From positions 62,001-126,000 of the forward strand of contig JAFUNA010000014.1 of assembly GCA_017473165.1 (NCBI GenBank): a stretch of DNA of 64,000 nucleotides, read 5' to 3'. Origin of the DNA: Clostridia bacterium. GTDB lineage: Bacteria; Bacillota; Clostridia; Oscillospirales; Acutalibacteraceae. The position numbers and the translations under genes are program-made. Of the stretch, positions 1 through 9,431 are shown piece by piece (position 1 is the stretch's first letter; each line of letters starts with the position of its first letter). The notes below the pieces were generated by a model, which worked only from the letters and a program-made list of their open reading frames with translations, searched no databases and was not told where the DNA came from.

Positions 1-2176
<2,176 letters not shown>

Positions 2177-2180
<4 letters not shown>

Positions 2181-2205
2181 AAAAACAAAAATAGTGTGTT
2201 ATACT
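2177..2205 (+). promoter_or_regulatory. Promoter of the pheST T-box transcript
   Basis: A TTGAAA -35 (2177-2182) and TATACT -10 (2200-2205) are separated by exactly 17 bp. The -35 overlaps the stop codon of the preceding gene. Transcription would begin at about 2212, just ahead of the T-box Stem I. Confidence 0.75.
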
Positions 2206-2212
2206 ACCAAAG

Positions 2213-2455
2213 ATATGTAAACGCAGAGATCGGGAGAGTAAGCATTCCCAATCCACCCAGAGAATGTCCGTCATCGGCTGTAAGCGGACTGTGCGAAGGA
2301 TTTGCCGAAGTTCACCCGTTAGCGGTGTGTCTGAAACAACAGTAGGACACAACGGTAAGCCCCCGTTAAAGGCTCCGAGCGCATGGAATTCCATGAATGC
2401 AGGGTGGTACCGCGGATTTTATTCGTCCCTCGTCATTTGATGAGGGATTTTTTAT
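2213..2455 (+). promoter_or_regulatory. T-box leader controlling pheST
   Basis: T-box leaders sense uncharged tRNA and switch between terminator and antiterminator. The T-box sequence AGGGTGGTACCGCG lies at 2401-2414, directly before a terminator hairpin (2427-2434 pairing with 2439-2446) and T-run. The 5' part has a GAGAGTA segment (about 2234) typical of the specifier-loop S-turn and a GAAG-TTC-A sequence opposite. TTC at 2311-2313 would be the phenylalanine specifier codon, as expected from the downstream pheS and pheT. The specifier assignment is inference from context; the T-box itself is clear. Confidence 0.93.
2427..2453 (+). terminator. T-box attenuator terminator
   Basis: An 8-bp stem, CCCTCGTC/GATGAGGG with one G-U pair and an ATTT loop, is followed by TTTTTT. 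It is the alternative to the antiterminator formed by the T-box sequence just upstream. Confidence 0.9.
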
Positions 2456-2482
2456 TTTGTAAATTATGAAAGGATGATATAA

Positions 2483-3562
2483 ATGATTCAGAAGTCAGCA
2501 GAACTCAAAAATCTTTTTGAAGAAAAAGCTGCAAAAGTTCAGGCTGTTGCCGACGTTGAACAGCTCCGTATCGAGTTCCTCGGCAAAAAAGGCTCTGTTG
2601 CGGCTCTTATGCAGGAGCTCCGCAACGTTCCCAACGATCAGAAAAAAGAGGCAGGTCAGAAGATAAACGAAACAAAGCAGTTTATCGAAACCGCAATCGC
2701 CGCAAAGCTTGAAGAGCTTAAGGCACTTGAAGAACAGAAATTGATTGACGCTGCAGAAAGCTATGACGAGTCTATGCCCACAGATGCAGACCTCGGCTCA
2801 TACCACCCCATAACTCTTGTCCGCCGTCAGGTTGAAAACATCTTTTTGAGCATGGGCTTTGCCGTTGAGGATTATTCCGAAATCACCGACGACTACAATT
2901 GCTTTGAGGCTCTCAACATTCCCAAGCACCACCCCGCAAGAGATATGCAGGACACATATTATTTAAGCTCCGGTCAGCTTCTCAAAACTCATACCTCTGC
3001 CGCACAGAATACAATTCTCCGCAAGTATGCGGCAAACCTTGAAAACGGCAACCCCATCAGAGCCATTTTCCCCGGCCGCTGCTTCAGAAACGAAAAAATC
3101 GATGCCTGCCATGAAAACACCTTCTTCCAGATGGAAGGTATGATGGTTGACAAGGATATTTCAATCTCAAACCTTATTTATTTCATGAAAACCATGCTCT
3201 CCGAGGTTTTCCAGAAGGATATCACCGTAAGACTCCGTCCCGGCTTCTTCCCCTTCGTTGAGCCCGGCTTTGAGCTTGACATTCAGTGCACAATCTGCAA
3301 GGGCAAGGGCTGCCCCTCATGCAAGGATTCGGGCTGGCTTGAACTCTGCCCCTGCGGCATGATTCATCCCAACGTTCTCACCGCTGCAGGCATTGACCCC
3401 GAAAAATATACGGGCTTCGCTTTCGGTCTGGGCATGACAAGACTTGCCATGATGACCTACGGCGTTAAGGATATCCGTGTTTTCAACAGCGGCAACCTTA
3501 AGTCGCTTTCACAGTTTACCGAAGAATCATTCACAAGACCCGAAGAAAGCAAGGAGGCATAA
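2483..3562 (+). CDS. pheS: Phenylalanine--tRNA ligase alpha subunit
   Basis: PheS is the catalytic class II subunit of the alpha2-beta2 enzyme that charges tRNA-Phe in the cytoplasm. At 359 aa it is slightly longer than the usual 330-345. It has an N-terminal coiled-coil arm (about 1-85), the motif 2 region FRNEKIDACHENTFFQMEG, and the motif 3 region GFAFGLGMTRLAM near the C-terminus. The cysteine-containing insert (CTICKGKGCPSC) typical of Firmicute PheS is followed by LCPCGM where relatives usually have ILGAGM, adding two more cysteines beside the active site. The ATG at 2483 has an AAAGGATG ribosome site. It is the first gene behind the T-box and is separated from pheT by 5 bp. Confidence 0.98.
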   Translation: MIQKSAELKNLFEEKAAKVQAVADVEQLRIEFLGKKGSVAALMQELRNVPNDQKKEAGQKINETKQFIETAIAAKLEELKALEEQKLIDAAESYDESMPTDADLGSYHPITLVRRQVENIFLSMGFAVEDYSEITDDYNCFEALNIPKHHPARDMQDTYYLSSGQLLKTHTSAAQNTILRKYAANLENGNPIRAIFPGRCFRNEKIDACHENTFFQMEGMMVDKDISISNLIYFMKTMLSEVFQKDITVRLRPGFFPFVEPGFELDIQCTICKGKGCPSCKDSGWLELCPCGMIHPNVLTAAGIDPEKYTGFAFGLGMTRLAMMTYGVKDIRVFNSGNLKSLSQFTEESFTRPEESKEA

Positions 3563-3567
3563 GAATA

Positions 3568-5931
3568 ATGTTTGTTTCAATTAACTGGATTAAAGACTAT
3601 GTCGACCTTGAAGGCGTTGACATTAAAAAGCTTATCGAAAGCTTCACTCTTGCAACCGCAGAGGTTGAAGATATAATCGAAAAGGGTGCCGATGTTCAGA
3701 ATGTTGTTGTCGGCGAAATCCTTTCCGTTGAAAACCATCCCAATTCAAACAAGCTCCACCTTCTCAAGGTTGACGCAGGCGAAAAGGTTTGCAACATCGT
3801 TTGCGGTGCACCCAATGTTGCGGTTGGTCAGAAGGTTGCCCTTGCTCTTGCAGGCGGCAGAGTTTGCGGCGGCGAAATCAAGGTTGCTGCCGTTGCAGGC
3901 TATGAATCCGAGGGTATGTGCTGCTCCGAAAAAGAGCTCGGCATCAGCGATGACCATTCGGGCATCATGGAGCTTGACCCCTCACTCAAAAACGGCACAA
4001 ACATCAAGGATATCTTCCCCATTGACGATATAATCTTTGAAGTTGATAACAAGTCACTCACAAACCGTCCCGACCTCTGGGGTCACTACGGCATTGCAAG
4101 AGAGCTTGCCGCACTTTCGGGCAGAGAGCTCAAGCCCCTCGAAATGGGTGACCTTTCCTATGACGGTGACGAAAAGGTTGAGGTTGAAATCGGCAGAAAA
4201 GACCTTGTTTACAGATATTCCTGCATCAAGATGGACAACATCACAAAGAACAAGAGCCCTCTTGACATGAGAATCCGTCTTTACTACTGCGGAATGAGAG
4301 GCATCAACCTTCTTGCCGACGTAACAAACTACATCATGCTTGAAATCGGTCAGCCCACTCACGCTTTCGCAGGCAACGCAATCGACAAGATTGTTGTTAC
4401 AACTCCCGACGAAAAAATCAAGTTCACAACCCTTGACGGCGTTGAGAGAGATATCGACGAAGAAACTCTTATGATTTGCAACGGCGAAACTCCCGTCGGC
4501 ATCGCAGGCATCATGGGCGGTCTTGAATCCGAAATCGTTGAGGATACAGGCTCGGTTGTTCTTGAATCCGCTAACTTCGACGGCGTAAGCATCAGAAAAT
4601 CATCATCAAGACTCGGTCACAGAACAGACGCAAGTGCAAGATACGAAAAAATGCTTGACCCCGAGCTCACAATGGATGCCGTTGGCAGATTTGTTAAGCT
4701 TGTTCAGGATATCGACAGCGGAGCAAGAGTTGCATCGAAGGTTACAGACGAATATGTAAGAAAATATCCCGAAATCACTCTTTCATTCGATAAGAAATAT
4801 GTTGACAAATACACTGGCATCGACATCAGCGACGAGCAGATTGAAAAAACTCTCACCGCTCTCGGCTTTGCCGTTGAAAACGCAGACGGCGAATACACCG
4901 TAAAGGTTCCCTCATGGCGTGCAACAAAAGACGTTACAATCAAGGCTGACATCATCGAGGAAATCACAAGAATTTACGGCTACGATAACTTTGAAATCAC
5001 AACAACAAACAGCCCGCTCAAGCCCGTTGCAGTTGACTATGCAAGAATGGAAGACAACGAAATCAAGGATATTCTTGTTAAAAAATACGGCTTCCACGAG
5101 GTTCACTCATATGTATGGTGTGACGGCAGAAAGTTCAAGAAGCTCGGCATCGAGGTTGAGGATAACATAAAGGTTCTCAACATCGAAAACTCCGAAAACG
5201 GCGTTCTTCGCAACTCAATGCTCCCCACTCTTCTTGTTATGGCACAGGAAAACAAGGATTTTGCCGACAAATATTCAATCTTTGAAATCGGCAGAGTTGT
5301 TGACGGTACAGACGAAAACGGTCTTTGCAACGAGAAAAAGCATCTCGGTGCAGTTATCTATGATAAGAGCGGCAACGAAAAGGCTGCATACCTCAAGGCT
5401 GTTGAAATCATCAACTGCATCATCGGTCAGATTAAGCAGAAGAAGGCGGGCTACAATAAGATTGCTCCCGAGCACGCATGGCAGCATCCCAAGAACACCG
5501 CTGCAATTCTCATTGACGGCGTAAAGGTCGGTACACTCTGTGCAATGCACCCCGCAAACCGTGCAAAGCTTGACAAAACCGCCGCTGCAGTATGCTTTGA
5601 AATCGATATGGACGCATTCAGCTCACTCGATGCAAACTCAATCAGCTTCCGTGAGCCCAGCACACAGCAGTCAACATGGTATGACCTTTCACTTGTTCTC
5701 GGTGCGGATACAAAATATTCCGACCTTGCAGCTTGCTGGGAAAGCCTTAACATTGCAGAGCTTGAAAGTGCAAAAGTTGTTGACACCTACGAAAAAGACG
5801 GCATGAAGAGCATCGCAGTTCGACTTGTGTTCTCCGCAATGGACAGAACTCTTGAAATGGAAGAGGTTCAGGGCTGGATTGACGCAATTATCGCAAATCT
5901 CGGCAAAATCGGCGTAACTTTGAGAGCATAA
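3568..5931 (+). CDS. pheT: Phenylalanine--tRNA ligase beta subunit
   Basis: PheT is the large tRNA-binding and editing subunit. The 787-aa length is normal. The order is: a short N-terminal segment starting MFVSINWIKDYVDLEG, a tRNA-binding OB domain (VVGEILSVENHPNSNKLH, about 45-150), the B3/B4 editing domain (NKSLTNRPDLWGHYGIARELAAL, LESANFDGVSIRKSS), B5 (EITLSFDKKYVDKYTG), a catalytic-like core and a C-terminal anticodon-binding FDX-ACB domain (YDLSLVLGADTKYSDL to the end). It is in one operon with pheS and shares the T-box control. Nothing unusual is seen. Confidence 0.98.
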   Translation: MFVSINWIKDYVDLEGVDIKKLIESFTLATAEVEDIIEKGADVQNVVVGEILSVENHPNSNKLHLLKVDAGEKVCNIVCGAPNVAVGQKVALALAGGRVCGGEIKVAAVAGYESEGMCCSEKELGISDDHSGIMELDPSLKNGTNIKDIFPIDDIIFEVDNKSLTNRPDLWGHYGIARELAALSGRELKPLEMGDLSYDGDEKVEVEIGRKDLVYRYSCIKMDNITKNKSPLDMRIRLYYCGMRGINLLADVTNYIMLEIGQPTHAFAGNAIDKIVVTTPDEKIKFTTLDGVERDIDEETLMICNGETPVGIAGIMGGLESEIVEDTGSVVLESANFDGVSIRKSSSRLGHRTDASARYEKMLDPELTMDAVGRFVKLVQDIDSGARVASKVTDEYVRKYPEITLSFDKKYVDKYTGIDISDEQIEKTLTALGFAVENADGEYTVKVPSWRATKDVTIKADIIEEITRIYGYDNFEITTTNSPLKPVAVDYARMEDNEIKDILVKKYGFHEVHSYVWCDGRKFKKLGIEVEDNIKVLNIENSENGVLRNSMLPTLLVMAQENKDFADKYSIFEIGRVVDGTDENGLCNEKKHLGAVIYDKSGNEKAAYLKAVEIINCIIGQIKQKKAGYNKIAPEHAWQHPKNTAAILIDGVKVGTLCAMHPANRAKLDKTAAAVCFEIDMDAFSSLDANSISFREPSTQQSTWYDLSLVLGADTKYSDLAACWESLNIAELESAKVVDTYEKDGMKSIAVRLVFSAMDRTLEMEEVQGWIDAIIANLGKIGVTLRA

Positions 5932-5965
5932 TTGTTAAGAAATAGTTATAATTTTCAAAAAAACC

Positions 5966-5994
5966 TTGTTTTATTTTAAAAGGTGTTATATAAT
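5966..5994 (+). promoter_or_regulatory. Promoter of ireB
   Basis: TTGTTT (5966-5971), a 17-bp spacer, and a perfect TATAAT (5989-5994), 24 bp before the ireB start codon. Confidence 0.6.
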
Positions 5995-6017
5995 AGCATG
6001 GTACGGAGGTGACCGAA

Positions 6018-6266
6018 ATGACTGATAAAACAATCAAATTTTCAATTAAGGACGAAAATGAGGTGGAGATGAAGAAAAATCTTCTCGCCGTTTACGAAGC
6101 CCTTAACGAAAAGGGATACAATTCAATCAGCCAGATTGTAGGCTATATCCTCTCCGAGGACCCGACCTATATCACAACCCACAATAACGCACGCAGTCTT
6201 GTCAGAAGGCTCGACAGAGATGAACTTCTTCAAGCAATGGTTAAGTGCTATCTCGGAATTAAATAA
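6018..6266 (+). CDS. ireB: IreB family regulatory phosphoprotein (UPF0297)
   Basis: An 82-aa protein of the IreB/YrzL family, recognisable by VYEALNEKGYNSISQIVGY and ITTHNNARSLVRRLDRDELL. In Enterococcus, IreB is a substrate of the PASTA kinase IreK and affects cephalosporin tolerance; it is phosphorylated on two N-terminal threonines three residues apart. Here Thr2 and Thr5 keep that spacing. The start is the ATG at 6018, 8 nt after GGAGG; an in-frame GTG at 6009 overlaps the ribosome site and is rejected. In many Firmicutes ireB is followed by ruvX; here it is followed by a small conserved gene. No kinase gene is in the window, although a PASTA-bearing PBP is. Confidence 0.93.
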   Translation: MTDKTIKFSIKDENEVEMKKNLLAVYEALNEKGYNSISQIVGYILSEDPTYITTHNNARSLVRRLDRDELLQAMVKCYLGIK

Positions 6267-6284
6267 ACTTGGAGGAGTGACGGT

Positions 6285-6575
6285 ATGGCAAAGAAAAAGT
6301 TCCTTATGTATAAGGGCAGACCTCTTGTCAGAAGCGGCAAGACAATTTATTACGGTTTCATGACCGACCCTTATGTTGTTATAATGCAGATAACCAGCAC
6401 CCGTGAGGTTAAGGGCGTTGAAGTTGCTGACAGAGTTGTTGTTCAGCTTGTCAACACAGACCCCGATGTCCGCATGAAGGACAAAATTGTCAAGAAAGCG
6501 GAACGCAGAGGTCTTTACAACGCAATGGATATCGGCTGCATCTGGCTTGAAAGAGAGCTCAAAGAACCCGCATAA
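6285..6575 (+). CDS. Conserved small protein of unknown function
   Basis: A 96-aa basic soluble protein starting MAKKKFLMYKGRPLVR, with no signal peptide, membrane segment or cysteine cluster. I recall similar hypothetical proteins in Clostridia (YKGxPLVR...IYYG...VQLxxTDPDV), but know no function. It lies 18 bp after ireB with its own ribosome site (TTGGAGGAG) and the pair is closed by a terminator, so it is co-transcribed with ireB. The regular beta pattern (VVIMQITSTREVKGVEVADRV) suggests a small beta fold. Confidence 0.8.
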   Translation: MAKKKFLMYKGRPLVRSGKTIYYGFMTDPYVVIMQITSTREVKGVEVADRVVVQLVNTDPDVRMKDKIVKKAERRGLYNAMDIGCIWLERELKEPA

Positions 6576-6587
6576 GCAAAAAGCATT

Positions 6588-6619
6588 AAAAGCACATCGA
6601 TTTTTCGGTGTGCTTTTTG
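6588..6619 (+). terminator. Terminator after the ireB operon
   Basis: A stem with arms AGCACATCGA/TCGGTGTGCT and a TTTT loop, flanked by A's and T's (TTTTTGTTTTC). It is intrinsic and strong. Confidence 0.85.
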
Positions 6620-6665
6620 TTTTCCCGTTTCTTCAAGATTTTTACCACTTTTTCACGTTTTGCTA

Positions 6666-6694
6666 TTGACAACCGTGAATTTTCGTGATATATT
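6666..6694 (+). promoter_or_regulatory. Promoter of the DeoR-family gene
   Basis: TTGACA (6666-6671), a 17-bp spacer and TATATT (6689-6694). Downstream, between the start site and the ribosome site, is a tandem CGTTAA-TATT-CGTTAA (about 6715-6730) that could be an autoregulatory operator; this last point is a guess from position. Confidence 0.6.
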
Positions 6695-6743
6695 GTTAAC
6701 ACAGCAGATTGCAAACGTTAATATTCGTTAAAGGAGAATGTAT

Positions 6744-7517
6744 ATGTTTATTGAAGAAAGACATCAGGCAATACTTGATTTGTTAAACGAAAAAGGTCGC
6801 ATCTCGAACTCGGAGATACAGGAAAAATTTGAAATCAGCTATGATTCGGCAAAAAGAGATTTGAGAATCCTTGAAGAAAAGGGACTTTTAAAAAGGACTC
6901 ACGGCGGTGCAATCCCCGCAAAACAAATAGGCGGTAATATTTGCCGCAATCTGACATCCGAGGAGCGTGTTAAGGATGTCAAGGAAAACTATCTTGCAAT
7001 TGCAAAAAAGGCAGTTTCTATGATTGAAGAAAACGATGTTGTCTACATAACAAACGCAAGCGTCGGCTATCTTATGGCACAGAATATGGGCGACATCAAC
7101 TGCACGGTTGTTACAAACTCCGTTTCAATCGCTGAAAAGCTTCGCACCAACAAAAGCGTTACCGTTATTCTTACGGGCGGTGAAATGAATGAAAACGGTT
7201 GTTTTTATGACAGCTTTACCCTTTCGGTTATAAAACGCCTTCGGTTCGACAAATGCTTTATAACTTCCGCTGCAGTTTCGGCTTCATTCGGTCTTTCAAT
7301 TCAGAAATCAAGAAGCGTTGAGCTTACAAACACGGTTATAAACAACTCAAAATGCGTTGCCGGTCTTTATCCTGTTGAAAAAATTGGCTTTGATTCGGTA
7401 ATCAGCATTTGCGGTGCGGATAAGCTTGATGTGCTTATCACCGACAGCGAAGCATCCGAGGAAGATTTATCGTTGTTTGAAGAAATCGGAATTGATATTA
7501 AAATAGCAAACATATAA
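6744..7517 (+). CDS. DeoR/GlpR-family transcriptional regulator
   Basis: A 257-aa protein with the standard DeoR plan. The N-terminal winged helix-turn-helix (RHQAILDLLNEKGRISNSEIQ... YDSAKRDLRILEEKGLLKRTHGGAI) is followed by a phosphosugar-sensing domain (TVVTNSVSIAEKL, TGGEMNENGCFYD, TSAAVSASFGLSIQ). The ATG at 6744 sits 7 nt behind AAGGAG and is preferred to the ATG at 6738, which is only 1 nt from it. It is transcribed alone, ahead of a 236-bp gap and a SulP transporter. The effector is unknown; the family usually senses sugar phosphates, and no sugar operon is adjacent, so the target may be elsewhere. Confidence 0.9.
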   Translation: MFIEERHQAILDLLNEKGRISNSEIQEKFEISYDSAKRDLRILEEKGLLKRTHGGAIPAKQIGGNICRNLTSEERVKDVKENYLAIAKKAVSMIEENDVVYITNASVGYLMAQNMGDINCTVVTNSVSIAEKLRTNKSVTVILTGGEMNENGCFYDSFTLSVIKRLRFDKCFITSAAVSASFGLSIQKSRSVELTNTVINNSKCVAGLYPVEKIGFDSVISICGADKLDVLITDSEASEEDLSLFEEIGIDIKIANI

Positions 7518-7709
7518 CTCCAACAAAAGAGTAGGGCGGCTTGACCTCAAGCCGCCAAATAAACTAAAAATATCGGCGGGAGCAAGCCCCTCCGCCCTTC
7601 CTTAATGTTCATTTTATCCACTTTTTTCTTTCAAAATCATTTGTTATGGTGCGAATTTCCGAAAATAAAAAAGCTGTCGGATTTTTCTTGAAAACAAAGA
7701 AAAAAAGAG
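7518..7709. other. Gap with two GC-rich hairpins
   Basis: The gap before the SulP gene holds a 10-bp inverted repeat, GGCGGCTTGA/TCAAGCCGCC (7535-7556), and a second GC-rich dyad (7575-7596, GGCGGG.../TCCGCC). The first is also found at 48.5 kb (see the repeat entries). Either may help terminate the DeoR transcript, but neither is followed by a good T-run. Confidence 0.6.
7531..7561 (+). repeat. Dispersed palindromic repeat, copy A
   Basis: This unit begins GTAGGGCGGCTTGACC, continues with TCAAGCCGCC and ends AAATA. Copy B at 48544-48574, read on the minus strand, differs only at the centre and at one base after the stem. The core is a hairpin with a very short loop. Two near-identical copies in separate intergenic gaps indicate a dispersed intergenic element rather than chance. 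Confidence 0.7.
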
Positions 7710-7715
7710 TATAAT
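7688..7715 (+). promoter_or_regulatory. Promoter of the SulP transporter gene
   Basis: TTGAAA (7688-7693), a 16-bp A-rich spacer, and TATAAT (7710-7715). Confidence 0.65.
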
Positions 7716-7753
7716 TAATTTTCGGTAAAAAATGCACATGGAGTGTTTGAATT

Positions 7754-9388
7754 ATGAAACTTTTTCAGCCAAAGCTTTTCACATCGCTTAAAAGCTACAG
7801 TAAAAAACAGGTTGTCAACGACCTCATTGCGGGCGTAATCGTTGCAATCATCGCCCTGCCCCTTTCAATCGCACTTGCAATTGCATCGGGCGTTTCTCCC
7901 GAAAAGGGTCTTTACACCGCCATTATCGCAGGCTTTGTTATTGCATTTCTCGGCGGCAGCAACGTTAACATTTCGGGTCCCACCGCCGCATTCGCAACAA
8001 TCGTTGCAGGCATCGTTGCCCAATTCGGCACAAGCGGTCTTGTTATTGCAACAATCATGGCAGGTCTGATTCTGATTGTCATGGGTCTTTTAAAATTCGG
8101 TACGCTTATCAAGTATATTCCCCACACAATAACAACGGGCTTTACCTCGGGTATCGCTCTGACGATAGTTATCGGTCAGATAAAGGATTTCCTCGGTCTC
8201 ACCTTCCCCGAAGGAATGCCCACGGTTGAAACCGCAGAAAAGGTTGAGGCAATTGCAAAATCAATCACAACATTCAATCCCCAGGCTCTCCTTGTTGGTG
8301 CAATCGGCATGGCAATTCTTATTGTATGGCCCAAAATCAGCAAAAAAATTCCCGGCTCGCTGATTGCGGTTGTTGTCGGCGTTATTATTGTTAAAGCTTT
8401 CAAAATGGATGTTAACACGGTCGGCGACCTTTACACAATTTCAAGAGATCTCCCCTCTTTTTCAATGCCCGAATTCAGCTTTGAAACCGTTGAGCAGCTT
8501 GTTCCGAGTGCGTTCACAATCGCAATTCTTGCAGGCATTGAATCCCTGCTTTCGTGCGTTGTTTCCGACGGCATGATTAACGACCGCCATAACTCCAACA
8601 CAGAGCTTATCGCACAGGGCGTCGGCAACATCTGCTCGGGTCTTTTCGGCGGAATCCCCGCAACCGGTGCAATCGCAAGAACAGCCGCAAACGTTAAAAA
8701 CGGCGGCAGAACTCCCGTTGCAGGCATTGTTCACGCACTTGTTCTTCTTCTCATTCTCGTTGTTCTCATGCCCTACGCCGCATGGATTCCCATGCCCATC
8801 ATCGCCGCAATTCTCTTTATGGTTGCCTATAATATGTGCGAATGGCGTCAGTTTGTCAAGATTTGCAAAACCGCTCCCAAAAGCGACATTCTTGTTCTTG
8901 TTGTAACCTTTGTTCTTACGGTTGTTTTTGACCTTGTTGTTGCAATTGAGGTCGGCATGATTATTGCCGTTGTTTTGTTCATGAAGCGTATGGCTGACGT
9001 TGCACACATCAGAACATGGAGCGAAAAGCCCCACGAAAACGACAGCGAACGCCTCAAGGAAATTCCCGCACACACAGAGGTTGTTGAGTTTGAAGGACCG
9101 ATGTTCTTTGCATCGGCTGAAAAATTCAGCAAAATTCCTATGGGCGAGGATATCAGAGTTATCATTTTGAGAATGCGAAACGTTCCCGCACTTGATGCAA
9201 CTGCGATGCGTTCGCTCAATGAAATCTATTCAATCTGCAAGCATTCGGACAGAACGCTTCTTCTTTCCCACACAAACGAGCAGCCGCTTTCGGTTATGAA
9301 GAAGGCAGGATTTATCGATAAAGTCGGCGAAGAACATTTCCTTGCAAACATCGATGAAGCTCTGGCTTATGCAGAGAAGATACAGTAA
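7754..9388 (+). CDS. SulP-family anion permease with STAS domain
   Basis: A 544-aa inner-membrane transporter. The first 400 residues form many hydrophobic segments with the SulP features: a Pro/Leu-rich first helix (GVIVAIIALPLSIALAIASG), a GGSNVNISGPTAAFATIVAG segment and GIPATGAIARTAANVKNGG. A cytoplasmic STAS domain follows (about 430-544, EGPMFFASAEKF... VIILRMRNVPALDATAMRSL). The family moves sulfate, bicarbonate or other anions with H+ or Na+; the substrate cannot be read from the sequence. It is transcribed alone from its own promoter to a strong terminator. The sulfatase at 24 kb would release sulfate, but a link is only speculative. Confidence 0.92.
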   Translation: MKLFQPKLFTSLKSYSKKQVVNDLIAGVIVAIIALPLSIALAIASGVSPEKGLYTAIIAGFVIAFLGGSNVNISGPTAAFATIVAGIVAQFGTSGLVIATIMAGLILIVMGLLKFGTLIKYIPHTITTGFTSGIALTIVIGQIKDFLGLTFPEGMPTVETAEKVEAIAKSITTFNPQALLVGAIGMAILIVWPKISKKIPGSLIAVVVGVIIVKAFKMDVNTVGDLYTISRDLPSFSMPEFSFETVEQLVPSAFTIAILAGIESLLSCVVSDGMINDRHNSNTELIAQGVGNICSGLFGGIPATGAIARTAANVKNGGRTPVAGIVHALVLLLILVVLMPYAAWIPMPIIAAILFMVAYNMCEWRQFVKICKTAPKSDILVLVVTFVLTVVFDLVVAIEVGMIIAVVLFMKRMADVAHIRTWSEKPHENDSERLKEIPAHTEVVEFEGPMFFASAEKFSKIPMGEDIRVIILRMRNVPALDATAMRSLNEIYSICKHSDRTLLLSHTNEQPLSVMKKAGFIDKVGEEHFLANIDEALAYAEKIQ

Positions 9389-9390
9389 AA

Positions 9391-9424
9391 AAATTTCCCT
9401 CACCGATTTGGTGAGGGATTTATT
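9391..9424. terminator. Bidirectional terminator between SulP and GH36 genes
   Basis: A perfect 9-bp stem TCCCTCACC/GGTGAGGGA with a GATTT loop, flanked by A's and T's on both sides. It serves both convergent transcripts. Confidence 0.88.
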
Positions 9425-9431
9425 GTTATAT

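Noticed and set aside
8462..9073. A 203-codon open frame on the minus strand
   Set aside because: Antisense to the SulP transporter; Asn/Cys/Gly-rich composition is the mirror of Val/Ala/Ile codons.
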